DNA of 64,000 bases, taken from JALYYC01 sp963795805 (lineage in GTDB: Bacteria > Chloroflexota > Dormibacteria > CF-121). The DNA is taken from positions 124,001 to 188,000 of the forward strand of contig CAWCIV010000001.1 in NCBI GenBank assembly GCA_963795805.1, written 5' to 3'. Positions 15,984 to 24,661 of this stretch are shown one piece after another. The notes below the pieces were generated by a model. That model was not told where the DNA came from, searched no databases, and saw only the letters and a program-made list of their open reading frames with translations. Every line of letters starts with the position of its first letter. Position 1 is the first letter of the stretch. The position numbers and the translations under genes were made by a program.

Positions 15984-16018
15984 CAAAGGGAAGAAACCCG
16001 GCCGGTTTCTTCCCTTTG
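15984..16018 (+). terminator. Perfect 15-bp hairpin after glpK
   Basis: caaagggaagaaacc pairs exactly with ggtttcttccctttg around a 5-nt loop. No T run follows on the + strand, so it may attenuate transcription into glpA, protect the 3' end of the upstream mRNA, or act as a second antitermination site. Confidence 0.65.
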
Positions 16019-16100
16019 TCGCGCGGTCGGCAGAGCCGAGCCTCCGCTTCGCTCCGGCCTAGCCGCGCTGATCCTATCTTCCGGCACGTAAAGTTTGGAT

Positions 16101-17681
16101 ATGCCAGATAGCACAACGGGAGTTGTCGTCATCGGCGGAGGGTCCACGGGCGCCGGCGTGCTCCGCGACCTCGCGATGCGCGGCATCGACGCCATCCTGG
16201 TGGAGAAGGGTGACCTCGCCTCGGGCACGACCGGGCGCTCACATGGCCTGCTCCACTCGGGCGGACGGTACTGCGTCAACGACCTGGCCGCCGCGATCGA
16301 GTGCGTCGAGGAAGGCCGCATCCTCCGCCGGATCGCGAAGACCGTGGTGGAGGATACCGGCGGTTACTTCGTCTCCGTGTCGGAGGAGGACGAGGCCTGG
16401 GAGCCGCGCTTTATCGAGGGTTGCAAGCAGGCCGGCATCACCTGCGAGCGGATGCCGGTGGCGGAGGCGCGGCGGCGCGAGCCGGCGCTCTCCGCGAAGG
16501 TGCGGACGGCCTTCTGGATCCCCGAGGATGGGCACCTCGACCCCTTTTACCTGGTGATGGGCAACGTGGCGTCCGCGCAGCGGCGCGGTGCCAAGGTCCG
16601 GACCTACACCGAGGTGACCGGATTCCTGAAAACCGGCGATCGTGTCAGCGGCGTGGTCACCCGCGACGTCATGACGGGGGAGGAGACGACGATCGGCTGC
16701 CAGGCGGTGATCAATGCCTCGGGTGCCTGGGCCGGCTTTGTCGCGCGACTGCTGCAGGTCGAGGTCAAGGTGGTGCCGGTCAAGGGCGTCATGGTGGTGC
16801 TCTCCCGCCGGCTGGCGCACGCCGCGATCAATCGCTGCCACAAGCCGGGCGATGGCGACATCATCGTTCCCGGCCTGAGCGTCGCGATCCTCGGCACGAC
16901 AGCGGTCAAGGTTCCCCATCCGGAGGTCCTCCCGATCGAGTGGGAGGAAGTCCAGCACCTGATCGACGAAGGCGCTGCGATGCTCGACGGCGTCACGACC
17001 GCGCGCGCGATGCGCGCCTATGCCGGGGTGCGGCCGCTCTACGACCTGGGCGCCGAAGCCGAGGGTCGCGAGATGAGCCGCAACTTCGCGGTCATCGATC
17101 ACGAGGAACGGGACGGGATCGCCGGCTTCACCAGCATCGTTGGCGGCAAGGTCACGACCTACCGCCTGATGGCGCAGCGGGTGACCGACGCCGTCGCCCA
17201 CCGGCTGGGGGTGACGACGCCATGCACCACCGCCGACGTCCCGCTCAACGACCGGGCGGACGAGTTCGATCAGCTCCGCCATCGCCCGGCGCAGATGGGA
17301 ACCCCGAAGCCGCACCACGACGACCTGGCCCTGCAACCGCTGGTCTGCGAGTGCGAGCTGGTCCGTCCCCAGGACGCCGACCCCTGGTTTGCCGACCCCG
17401 CGGTGCGGACGCTGGAAGACATCCGGCGCCGGACGCGCGCCGGGATGGGCCCCTGCCAGGCGGCGATCTGTTCCTACCGGCTGGCGGGCAGACTGGTCAC
17501 CGAGCGCCATTTGAGCGGACAGGCGGCGACGCGGGCGATGGCCGACTTCCTCGAGACGCGCTGGCGCGGCGTGCGCCAGGTGTTCTGGGGAAGCCAGCTG
17601 CGCCAGGCCCAGGTGACGGCCGGGGTGCACGAGGAGCTGTTCAATGTCGACCGCCAGTTGATGCTGGACGAACCGGGATGA
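16101..17681 (+). CDS. glpA: Anaerobic-type glycerol-3-phosphate dehydrogenase subunit A
   Basis: 526 residues from ATG 16101. FAD-binding N-terminus (GVVVIGGGSTGAGVLRDLA), then the catalytic domain (GTTGRSHGLLHSGGRYCVND). The C-terminal BFD-type iron-sulfur region has cysteines in LVCECEL and GMGPCQAAICSYR. Oxidises glycerol 3-phosphate to dihydroxyacetone phosphate; electrons pass through GlpB and GlpC to quinone. It overlaps glpB by ATGA. No clear ribosome site is seen, so the start is less sure than the identity; TTG at 16095 is the alternative. Confidence 0.93.
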   Translation: MPDSTTGVVVIGGGSTGAGVLRDLAMRGIDAILVEKGDLASGTTGRSHGLLHSGGRYCVNDLAAAIECVEEGRILRRIAKTVVEDTGGYFVSVSEEDEAWEPRFIEGCKQAGITCERMPVAEARRREPALSAKVRTAFWIPEDGHLDPFYLVMGNVASAQRRGAKVRTYTEVTGFLKTGDRVSGVVTRDVMTGEETTIGCQAVINASGAWAGFVARLLQVEVKVVPVKGVMVVLSRRLAHAAINRCHKPGDGDIIVPGLSVAILGTTAVKVPHPEVLPIEWEEVQHLIDEGAAMLDGVTTARAMRAYAGVRPLYDLGAEAEGREMSRNFAVIDHEERDGIAGFTSIVGGKVTTYRLMAQRVTDAVAHRLGVTTPCTTADVPLNDRADEFDQLRHRPAQMGTPKPHHDDLALQPLVCECELVRPQDADPWFADPAVRTLEDIRRRTRAGMGPCQAAICSYRLAGRLVTERHLSGQAATRAMADFLETRWRGVRQVFWGSQLRQAQVTAGVHEELFNVDRQLMLDEPG

Positions 17682-18784
17682 AAGCCGACGTCGCGGTGGT
17701 CGGGTCCGGGCTCGCCGCGCTGGTGGCCACGCGCGCGCTGCAGCAGGCCGGCCGCCAACCCCTCCTCATCTGGCCCGGCCTGTCCTCGCTGTATTTCGTC
17801 TATGCGACCGTTGACGTCCTCGGCTATGCCGATGCCCGGACGGCGCGGCCGGTGGAGCAGCCTGATGCGGGTGTCGCCCAGTTGATCACGGAACATCCCG
17901 ATCATCCCTATGCGCGGGCCGGACTGGCGGCGCTGCGCGATGGCACCGCGATGCTCCTCGACTGGCTGCGGACGGCGGGACTGGCGTGGCAGGGAAGTCT
18001 TGACCGAAACCTGCTGCTCCCGACCGCCACCGGCAGTGCCAAGCCGAGCTGCCTGCTGCCCAGCTCGATGGCCGCGGGAGATCTGGGGCGCGACGAGCCG
18101 ATCGTCCTGTGCGGCTTCGAGGGCTACGAGGATTTCGTTCCCGAGCTGGCCGCCGGCAACCTTGCCCGCTGGTGGCGACGCGGCCCGGAGGCCGTGCGTG
18201 CCATCCGGGTTGCGCTGCCCGGCTTTACACCGGGGCGCCTGTTCACCTCGATCGACCTTGCGCGAGCCTTCGAGGGCGAGGCGTTCCGCCGCGAGGTCGC
18301 GGCCCGCATCCGCCAACAGACGCCGGAGGGGGCCCGCGTCGGGATGCCCGCGGTCCTCGGCCTGACGCATGGCAGTGATGTCCACGCGCGGCTGCAGGCC
18401 GAGGTCGGGCGGCCCGTGTTCGAGATCCCGACGCTGCCACCCTCCGTGCTGGGTCTGCGCCTCTTCGACCGGCTACGCAAGCACCTGCAGGAAACCGGAG
18501 TGGAAATCATCTGGGCCGCGCCCGCCCACGCGGCCGAGGTGGAGGCGGGTCAGTGCCGCCGGATCATGCTCAAGTCGGCCGGACGCGAGCAGCCGATCGA
18601 GGCGCGCAGCTACGTCCTGGCCCTCGAGGACTGGGTCGATGGCGCGCTCCGGGCCGGCGCGCACGAGGTGCGAGACCCGTTCTTCCATCAAACGCTGTCG
18701 ACCTCCGCGGTGCCGAGCGAACGCGCGGGGGAATCGCTGTTTCAGCCGCAGCCGTATGCGCAAATCGGCTACCGCGGTCAGTGA
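17678..18784 (+). CDS. glpB: Glycerol-3-phosphate dehydrogenase subunit B, frameshifted near the end
   Basis: 368 residues read before the stop. N-terminal dinucleotide motif DVAVVGSGLAALVATRAL, then the GlpB-typical LLLPTATGSAKPSCLLP and FTPGRLFTSIDLARAF. A flavoprotein linking GlpA to the membrane subunit GlpC. The TGA at 18782-18784 is premature: the next 50 or so residues of the family, including NVFVAGGAIAGYDPAS, follow in the +1 frame. The lost tail holds part of the FAD site, so the protein would be inactive as read. Confidence 0.85.
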   Translation: MKADVAVVGSGLAALVATRALQQAGRQPLLIWPGLSSLYFVYATVDVLGYADARTARPVEQPDAGVAQLITEHPDHPYARAGLAALRDGTAMLLDWLRTAGLAWQGSLDRNLLLPTATGSAKPSCLLPSSMAAGDLGRDEPIVLCGFEGYEDFVPELAAGNLARWWRRGPEAVRAIRVALPGFTPGRLFTSIDLARAFEGEAFRREVAARIRQQTPEGARVGMPAVLGLTHGSDVHARLQAEVGRPVFEIPTLPPSVLGLRLFDRLRKHLQETGVEIIWAAPAHAAEVEAGQCRRIMLKSAGREQPIEARSYVLALEDWVDGALRAGAHEVRDPFFHQTLSTSAVPSERAGESLFQPQPYAQIGYRGQ

Positions 18785-18944
18785 CCGGCTGCAACCGGCG
18801 GATCAGGCCGGGCGTCCGCTGGCGGGCAATGTCTTTGTCGCCGGTGGGGCGATCGCCGGCTATGACCCGGCGTCGACGCGGTCGCGCGGCGGGCTGGCGA
18901 TCGCAACCGGCTACCGCGTCGCGATGGAGGCAATGGCGGCATGA
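18777..18944 (+). pseudogene. glpB: Displaced C-terminal tail of GlpB (+1 frame)
   Basis: Reads VSDRLQPADQAGRPLAGN, then NVFVAGGAIAGYDPAS and GGLAIATGYRVAMEAMA, the expected GlpB ending with its late FAD-binding motif. It joins the main part if one base near 18776 is dropped. Its TGA at 18942-18944 overlaps the glpC ATG, the normal spacing for an intact glpB-glpC pair. That favours a local base insertion over an old deletion. Confidence 0.8.
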
Positions 18945-19954
18945 TCTTAGAAGAGCAGGGACCGTTCTCCGATACGGTCGAGGAAGCGGCGCCGGTCGAA
19001 GCCTGCACCAAGTGCACCGCCTGTAACACGGTGTGTCCCGTGGCGCGCTCAACGGACATCTTTCGCGGCCCGAAGTTCCTCGGGCCCGAATCGGAACGCT
19101 ACCGGGATCCGCAGGAGCCCACCGTCACGGCGGGTCTCGACCTCTGTTCCGGCTGCAAGCTGTGCGAGGTCACCTGTCCATCGCAGGTGAGCATCCAGGA
19201 GTACATCCGCCGGGCGCAGAACAAGGGCGCCAACGAGAAGGGTCGCACGCTGCGTGATTGGGTGCTGGGACATACCCGCCTGCTCGGCAAGTTCGGCAGC
19301 ATGACGGCGCCGCTGGCCAACTTCGGCAACCGGAACCCGCTGGCCCGCTGGCTGATGGAACGCGTCATCGGCATCCACCACAAGCGGCCGCTGCCGAAAT
19401 ACCAGTGGCTGACGTTCGAGCGCTGGATGCGGAAGCGCGTCAGCCCCTCATCGAAGCGCACCGTCGCCTACTTCTATGGGTGCTGGGTCAACTACAACGA
19501 TCGGCGACTGGGCGAGCAGGTGGTCGCCATCCTGGAACGCAACGGGATCGAGGTGATCGTGCCGAAGCAGCAATGCTGCGGCATCCCGGCGGTCGTCAAC
19601 TCGAACATGGACCTCGCCCGCAAGTACGGGGTTGAGAACGTGCAGCGGCTGAGCGCGCTGCCGGAAAACGTCGACATCATCGCCAGCTCGACCTCCTGCG
19701 GCCTGATGCTGAAGCATGATTACGACCACCTGCTGGAGATTCCCGGGGCTGCGGGACTGGGCCGCCGCGTTTACGACGTGTGTGAGTACCTGTGGATGCT
19801 GCACGAAGGCGGGCGAGTTGAACCTCGAGTTCAACACGCTGCCGATGCGGCTGCTCTACCACGCGCCCTGCCATCTGAAGTCGCACGGGATCGGCTACCC
19901 GGCGATGCGCCTGCTTCGCCTGATCCCGGGTGTCGAGCTCAGCGAGGTGGATGA
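18941..19954 (+). CDS. glpC: Glycerol-3-phosphate dehydrogenase subunit C, N-terminal part; frameshifted
   Basis: Two 4Fe-4S clusters are visible in ACTKCTACNTVCPVA and CSGCKLCEVTCPSQ, followed by the first CCG domain (QQCCGIPAVVNSN) of the heterodisulfide-reductase-like membrane anchor. Family similarity ends at about EYLWMLHEGG (near 19808); beyond that the frame reads unrelated residues to 19954 while the true continuation is in the +1 frame. GlpC passes electrons from GlpAB to the quinone pool. Confidence 0.85.
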   Translation: MILEEQGPFSDTVEEAAPVEACTKCTACNTVCPVARSTDIFRGPKFLGPESERYRDPQEPTVTAGLDLCSGCKLCEVTCPSQVSIQEYIRRAQNKGANEKGRTLRDWVLGHTRLLGKFGSMTAPLANFGNRNPLARWLMERVIGIHHKRPLPKYQWLTFERWMRKRVSPSSKRTVAYFYGCWVNYNDRRLGEQVVAILERNGIEVIVPKQQCCGIPAVVNSNMDLARKYGVENVQRLSALPENVDIIASSTSCGLMLKHDYDHLLEIPGAAGLGRRVYDVCEYLWMLHEGGRVEPRVQHAADAAALPRALPSEVARDRLPGDAPASPDPGCRAQRGG

Positions 19955-20171
19955 AGGCTGCTGCGGCATCTCCGGGACCTACGGCGTCAAGGTGGAGAAG
20001 TACGACCTCTCGATGAAGATCGGCAGCCGCCTCTTCGAAGCGGTCAAGGCCGCCGGCAGCGATGCCGTGCTTGCCGACTGCGAGACCTGCCGGATGCAGG
20101 TCGAGCACGGCGCCGGTGCGAAGTCCGCGCATCCGATCGAGATCCTGGCGAGGGCCTATGGACACGGTTAG
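19818..20171 (+). CDS. glpC: GlpC C-terminal part (+1 frame)
   Basis: Carries LLYHAPCHLKSHGIGYPAM, the second CCG motif (DEGCCGISGTYG) and CETCRMQVEHG, the second cysteine-rich half of GlpC. TTG at 19818 is the first start-like codon in this frame, but the sequence is the natural continuation of the previous entry once one base near 19806-19815 is removed. It overlaps dhaM by 14 bp. Confidence 0.8.
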   Translation: MNLEFNTLPMRLLYHAPCHLKSHGIGYPAMRLLRLIPGVELSEVDEGCCGISGTYGVKVEKYDLSMKIGSRLFEAVKAAGSDAVLADCETCRMQVEHGAGAKSAHPIEILARAYGHG

Positions 20172-20559
20172 CCTGGTGCTCGTGTCGCACAGCCGCCAGC
20201 TTGGCGAGGGGACGCGCGAGCTGGCCTCCCAGATGACGCAGGGCCGGGTCAAGATCGCGGTTGCGGGAGGCACGGCCGACGGGCGGCTGGGCACCGACGC
20301 CACCGCGATCCTGGCCGCCATCCAGGATGTCCGAGGGCCGGCGGGGGTGCTGGTGCTGGTGGACCTGGGGAGCGCCGTGCTCAGCACCCAGATGGCGATC
20401 GAGCAACTGCCGGAGGGAGTGGGCCGCGTGCTGGTGAGCAACGCACCCTTCGTGGAAGGCGCTGTGATCGCGGGGGTCGAGGCTTCGATCGACAGCGACC
20501 TCGACGCGGTGGCGGCCGCGGCACTCGGGGCCCGGACCATGGACAAGGTCACGAGCTGA
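20158..20559 (+). CDS. dhaM: PTS-dependent dihydroxyacetone kinase phosphotransferase subunit DhaM
   Basis: 133 residues: a single EIIA-mannose-like domain, unlike the three-domain E. coli protein. The phospho-His is His11 in VLVSHSRQLGEG; GVLVLVDLGSAVLSTQMAIE is the typical core strand and helix. It accepts phosphate from HPr and recharges ADP on DhaL. ATG 20158 lies within the end of glpC, so it is part of the glp operon although far from dhaKL. With ptsH-ptsI it completes the phosphate route. Confidence 0.92.
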   Translation: MDTVSLVLVSHSRQLGEGTRELASQMTQGRVKIAVAGGTADGRLGTDATAILAAIQDVRGPAGVLVLVDLGSAVLSTQMAIEQLPEGVGRVLVSNAPFVEGAVIAGVEASIDSDLDAVAAAALGARTMDKVTS

Positions 20560-20562
20560 GCC

Positions 20563-21105
20563 ATGGATGACCCGCAGGGTCGCACCGCCCGCCGGCAGGC
20601 GCACTTTAACCGGCTGCAGGGCGCCTACCCGCTGCCGATCGTGATCGACGACCTGGCGCTGCCCAACGGCGGCCAATTGGCGGAGGACGAGTTCGTCGTC
20701 CGGACGGGGAAGGACTGGGAAATCTCGCTCAAGCCGATGATGCTGACCACCCGGCGGCTGATCTGTCCCCACGACCCGTCGGCGCGCGATGCGGCGCTGA
20801 TCCCACTTGATCAGGTGCGCACCGTGACGATCCGTAAGCACTGGGTCGGCTCCGGCTCGATCGTGGTCGATTGGGCCGGCGGGCGGGCCTTCTTTCCGGT
20901 GTACCTCAATCCCAAGCGCGTTCGCGAGGAGATCGCCGCGATGGTGGCGGCCGCGCAACCGGCGAGGCCGGAGGCGCCGGCTGCCCAGGTACCGGAGGCC
21001 GACCGGTTGGAGAAACTGCGCCGGGTCGGGGAGTTACGGACGTCCGGCGTGCTGACGGACAAGGAATTCGAGCAGGAAAAGGCGCGGATCCTGCGGGAGC
21101 CCTAG
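20563..21105 (+). CDS. PH-like domain protein with C-terminal SHOCT domain
   Basis: 180 residues, no signal peptide or membrane segment. Residues 30-125 form a PH/GRAM-like beta domain (MMLTTRRLICPHDP, LDQVRTVTIRKHWVG). An Ala/Pro linker leads to a SHOCT motif at the end (KLRRVGELRTSGVLTDKEF then EQEKARIL). SHOCT domains are short oligomerisation or binding units; the role here is unknown. ATG 20563 is 3 bp after dhaM, so it is probably co-transcribed with the glp operon. Confidence 0.75.
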   Translation: MDDPQGRTARRQAHFNRLQGAYPLPIVIDDLALPNGGQLAEDEFVVRTGKDWEISLKPMMLTTRRLICPHDPSARDAALIPLDQVRTVTIRKHWVGSGSIVVDWAGGRAFFPVYLNPKRVREEIAAMVAAAQPARPEAPAAQVPEADRLEKLRRVGELRTSGVLTDKEFEQEKARILREP

Positions 21106-21119
21106 CGGCAGGCGGCGTG

Positions 21120-22043
21120 ATGGAGTCGCGGCCCTTCGGCAGGACCGGCCTTTCCGTCACGCCGCTGGGGCTTGGCCTGGCAGCGGTCGGCCGCCCCGCG
21201 TACATCACCGCGGGACGGGAGCGCGACCTCGGTGACGATCGCAGCGAGGCCACACTCGAACGCCGCGCGCACGAGGTGCTGACCGCTGCCTACGACGCCG
21301 GCATCCGATATTTCGATGCGGCGCGTTCCTATGGGGACGCCGAGCGGTTTCTCAGCTCCTGGCTCCGAAGCCGCGGCCTTAAGCCGGGAGCGGCCACCGT
21401 TGGATCCAAGTGGGGCTATACCTACGTTGGGAACTGGCGGATGGATGCCCCGGTCCACGAGGTCAAGGATCATTCGCTGGCCGCGCTGCGGCGGCAGTTG
21501 CAGGAGAGCAGGGCGCTGCTCGGCGACGATTTGCGGCTCTATCAGATTCATTCGGCGACGCTGGAGAGCGGCGTGCTGGAGGACCGGGCCGTGCTGTCGG
21601 CACTGGCCGGGCTGCGCCAGGATGGCCTTCTGATCGGCCTCTCGGTCAGCGGTCCGCGACAGGCCGAGGTCATCGACCGCGCGCTGGGCGTCGAGGTCGG
21701 CGGCGTCAATCCATTTCAATCGGTGCAGGCGACCTGGAACCTGTTGGAGCCGTCGGCCGGACCGGCGCTGGCGCGTGCCCATGACGCCGGGTGGGGCGTG
21801 ATCATCAAGGAGGCGCTGGCGAATGGCCGGCTCGCCGCGGAGGACCAGGTCGCGATCGCGGCCGCGCTCGCCAACCCCTGGGTGGACGTCGTCCTGTCCG
21901 GCGCGGTCACCCCGGCGCAGGTGATCAGCAATGCGCGCGCGGTGGAACTCAATCTTCCGGTGGAGGCCGTCGAGTTCATGGCGACCCGCGCCGAATCACC
22001 GGAGCAGTACTGGCGCGAGCGGAGTCAACGCGCCTGGGCCTAG
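21120..22043 (+). CDS. Aldo/keto reductase
   Basis: 307 residues, TIM-barrel NADPH-dependent oxidoreductase. Catalytic tetrad positions are visible: Asp and Tyr in RYFDAARSYGDAERF, Lys in VGSKWGY and His in YQIHSATL. The nucleotide-binding end is VVLSGAVTPAQVISNARAV. Substrate unknown; as it follows the glycerol operon by 14 bp, a role in three-carbon aldehyde or ketone reduction is possible but unproven. Its stop overlaps the convergent membrane gene by 4 bp. Confidence 0.85.
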   Translation: MESRPFGRTGLSVTPLGLGLAAVGRPAYITAGRERDLGDDRSEATLERRAHEVLTAAYDAGIRYFDAARSYGDAERFLSSWLRSRGLKPGAATVGSKWGYTYVGNWRMDAPVHEVKDHSLAALRRQLQESRALLGDDLRLYQIHSATLESGVLEDRAVLSALAGLRQDGLLIGLSVSGPRQAEVIDRALGVEVGGVNPFQSVQATWNLLEPSAGPALARAHDAGWGVIIKEALANGRLAAEDQVAIAAALANPWVDVVLSGAVTPAQVISNARAVELNLPVEAVEFMATRAESPEQYWRERSQRAWA

Positions 22044-24022
22044 AGGAGCGGCGAGGGGGCGGGAGATCGGACGGCATTGCCGAAGGCGAACGCCAGGCCA
22101 TAGAGCAGGGCGATGATGATCAACAGGGATCGATAGCCGAGCACGAGCGAGCTGTATTCGAGCAACCCGCCGACCATCGCTCCAAGCAGGTTGGCGCCGA
22201 AGGCCACCGTTGAGGACCCGACGGTCTTGAAGCGCTGGGCGAAGACGAGGTTGGCGATGAAGATGGGGATGAAGGCGAGCAGGACCGCGGCGACGAAACG
22301 CGGGACGAGGTCGAGGCCGAGCAGGAGATGGGGTGGGACGGCCCAGGCGCCGGCGAGCGCGGCGAGCAGCGCCAGGTAGAGAAACCGCGGGTCGCGCCAC
22401 TGCAGGCGGCGAGCCACCTCGATGGCCGCGAGCACGGCGGTCAGGATGCCGATAAAGACCAGTGCGTTGACGAACCAGGTGGTGCCGAACAGCAGGGCGA
22501 ACTGCACGACGTTCTTGGTTTCGAGCAGCAGGAAGGCGGCGCCCATGAAGAACAGGTCCAGGTAGGGGCGCATCAGCATCAGCGATCCGGAGCCAGCACG
22601 GACCAGGACGAGCGACGCCAGCAGGATCAGGGCAATGGTGAGGAGATAGAACCCCGGGATGCCGCGGTCGCGCAGGTAGAGGAATGGGTAGTCGTCGGTC
22701 GCGGGCGCGGGGACACTCGCCGCCGCCGCGGCCTGCCAGACCTGCGGACAGCGGAGGGCGGCCGGGTCCGAGCTGGCCATCAGGAGCGCGAGCTTCGATT
22801 GCTCGCCGGTGGTGTCCTCGCAGGGCAGCAGACCGTAGGCGGCCTGCAATGTGCCCGCCAACCGGTCGACCAGCCACTGCTCGCGGTAGTAGTTGTATTC
22901 GCCAAAGACGCCCTGCGGGGTGAGGTGGGCGCGCGCCTGCTGCATGGCCTCCAGCGTGAACAGGTAGCTCTCCAGGCGAAGCGAGGATTGGCCCGCGACC
23001 AGCGTCAGGGAGTCGGGCAGGGCGAACAGGATCATGTCGTAACGCGCGTGCGTCTGCTCGAGGAAGGCACGGCCGTCGTTGACATAGGCATGGACCCGCG
23101 GGTCCTGGTACGGGTGGTCAGGATGGAGCGCCACGCCGATGTCATGGATACGGGGATCGATCTCGACGGCGTCGATCGACTCGACGCCCTGGGCGAGCGC
23201 GATGGCGACGTCATCGCCGGTGCCAGCCCCAACGATGAGGAGGCTGCGTGGGTGATGCGTGGCCCGCTGATACGGAAGGAGATAGAGAGGAATCAGGCGG
23301 CCGCGCAGGGCGACAGACTCGATCGTCTGATGGGGAATGCCGTTGACCAGCACCCCGATGGAGCCATTCGGTTGTGGATTGAGCCGGACCTTGTAATACG
23401 GCGACCAGCTGGTGAGTGGTGTCGCCGACTCGAGGCCGAGGAGGAGCAGGAGGGCGGCCGCGCTCACGATCTGCAGCACGCGGTAAGGCCGGTCGAGGAG
23501 GAGGCCAAACGCCACCACCACCAGCAGACCCCAGGCAAGTGGCGGCGCGCCGGTGAACGAGAGGAGGGAGAAGGCGACGATCCCCGCCAGGCTCCCGGTA
23601 ATGTCCAGGCGGTAGGCGTCCAGCGGCGGGAACTCCGCGAAGGCCCGCGCCACGCCGTTGGCAACCATGGCCATCACCAGGGCTGCCCCGATGAAGATGA
23701 TCGGCAGGGTCAGCCAGGTCGGGAGGCCGGTGCGGGTGCCGAGCGCACCGAAATAGATGAGCTCGCTGCCCGATCGGTCGATCTGGACCGGGAAGATCGT
23801 GACGAAGGCGACCAGGATGGCGAGGGCGACCGGGGCCAGCGGGAAGAGCGACCGGCCGGCCCTGCCGCGGAGGAAGCCGATCCCGATGCCGAGGAAGCTG
23901 GCCAGCAGGACGAAGTTCGAGAAGTAGGAGAGGTAGAGAATATTCGAGCCGGTCCAGCGGATCAATGCCAGTTCGAGGAACAGCATCAATCCGCTGAGGA
24001 GGACGAGACGACTGCGGGCCAC
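22040..24022 (-). CDS. Multi-pass membrane protein with embedded spermidine-synthase-like methyltransferase domain
   Basis: 660 residues. An N-terminal block of about seven membrane helices (from LVLLSGLMLFLELALIRW) is followed by a soluble domain around residues 215-440 with the Rossmann motif SLLIVGAGTGDDVAIALAQG and acidic strand end VDAVEIDPRIHDIG plus NDGRAFLEQ. A second block of about six helices ends the protein. This fusion type is widespread but its substrate is not known; the key polyamine-binding residues cannot be confirmed by eye. It may modify a membrane-associated compound. Confidence 0.8.
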   Translation of the reverse strand: MARSRLVLLSGLMLFLELALIRWTGSNILYLSYFSNFVLLASFLGIGIGFLRGRAGRSLFPLAPVALAILVAFVTIFPVQIDRSGSELIYFGALGTRTGLPTWLTLPIIFIGAALVMAMVANGVARAFAEFPPLDAYRLDITGSLAGIVAFSLLSFTGAPPLAWGLLVVVAFGLLLDRPYRVLQIVSAAALLLLLGLESATPLTSWSPYYKVRLNPQPNGSIGVLVNGIPHQTIESVALRGRLIPLYLLPYQRATHHPRSLLIVGAGTGDDVAIALAQGVESIDAVEIDPRIHDIGVALHPDHPYQDPRVHAYVNDGRAFLEQTHARYDMILFALPDSLTLVAGQSSLRLESYLFTLEAMQQARAHLTPQGVFGEYNYYREQWLVDRLAGTLQAAYGLLPCEDTTGEQSKLALLMASSDPAALRCPQVWQAAAAASVPAPATDDYPFLYLRDRGIPGFYLLTIALILLASLVLVRAGSGSLMLMRPYLDLFFMGAAFLLLETKNVVQFALLFGTTWFVNALVFIGILTAVLAAIEVARRLQWRDPRFLYLALLAALAGAWAVPPHLLLGLDLVPRFVAAVLLAFIPIFIANLVFAQRFKTVGSSTVAFGANLLGAMVGGLLEYSSLVLGYRSLLIIIALLYGLAFAFGNAVRSPAPSPLL

Positions 24023-24099
24023 TGCCGTCAGATCGTAGACGGTGACGGGACTCTCAGCCTCCCGAAGTCCGACGAGCGCGCGCGGCTCGCCTTAGATAT

Positions 24100-24570
24100 T
24101 CACAAGGCAACGCCCACGGGGATGGGTTGGCAATTGCCATTCGGGTCGATCAGCCAGTCCAGTGCGCCAAATCCCGCCGGATCCGTGGAACCATCACGGT
24201 GCAGGTTGAACTGTGGCCGGGTATCTCCCGGTGAACCATAGGACGTGCATCCTTCGATCGAAACCTCATAGCGTCCGGGCGGGATATTGGCTGAAACCCT
24301 GCCATCGCCGTCATTCGTCGCCGCGAACGTTCCCCATGGGAAGGACACCCGCCGGAGGCTGACTATCCTCGTTGCTGAAACGAATGGACCGGCATCGCCC
24401 TGCTTCAAGATAATCGACCCTGAAACGCGGATGGCGGGGTTCGTAATGGCTGGACCAACGAGGAGGCCCACCGTCAGAACCAGCCCCCCGAGAGCCAAAA
24501 CAGGGATCGCCTTGGATCCCAACGGTCCGAATGGCAGCCGCATGGAGATACGACGTGGGCAGCTCGCCAA
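24100..24570 (-). CDS. Hypothetical membrane-anchored protein
   Basis: 156 residues. One N-terminal hydrophobic segment (PVLALGGLVLTVGLLVG) is followed by an external beta-rich domain (SGSIILKQGDAGPFV, IPPGRYEVSIEGC) that resembles a small carboxypeptidase-regulatory or Ig-like fold. ATG at 24543 (MRLPFGPLG) is an equally likely start. No family is recognised. Codon use is less GC-rich than in the flanking operons, as in its three small neighbours. It is divergent from the next gene. Confidence 0.5.
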   Translation of the reverse strand: MASCPRRISMRLPFGPLGSKAIPVLALGGLVLTVGLLVGPAITNPAIRVSGSIILKQGDAGPFVSATRIVSLRRVSFPWGTFAATNDGDGRVSANIPPGRYEVSIEGCTSYGSPGDTRPQFNLHRDGSTDPAGFGALDWLIDPNGNCQPIPVGVAL

Positions 24571-24661
24571 TCCGACTGGAAAGACGTTAAATCGCGGCCA
24601 ATCGTGGTTATCGGACGCGATCGCGATGCTGGAACGGTGACTCCGAGACCGTTACACAATT

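Noticed and set aside
15984..16018. A second GlpP-dependent terminator before glpA
   Set aside because: The hairpin is perfect but lacks the T run and shares no sequence with the glpF leader hairpin; kept only as a hairpin/terminator candidate.
14381..17630. Long reverse open frames opposite glpK and glpA
   Set aside because: Both forward genes carry full family motifs; the reverse frames give Arg/His/Asp-rich sequence without domains.
3700..18784. Programmed +1 frameshifting at the TGA stops of the MDR and glpB genes
   Set aside because: Both frames end at TGA, but there is no slippery CTTTGA-type site or upstream Shine-Dalgarno-like stimulator, and glpC and the YCF48-like gene shift away from any stop. 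Base insertion is simpler.
22328..24241. A 637-codon Glu/Arg/Gly-rich open frame on the + strand
   Set aside because: Antisense to the membrane-methyltransferase fusion; low-complexity translation typical of a shadow.
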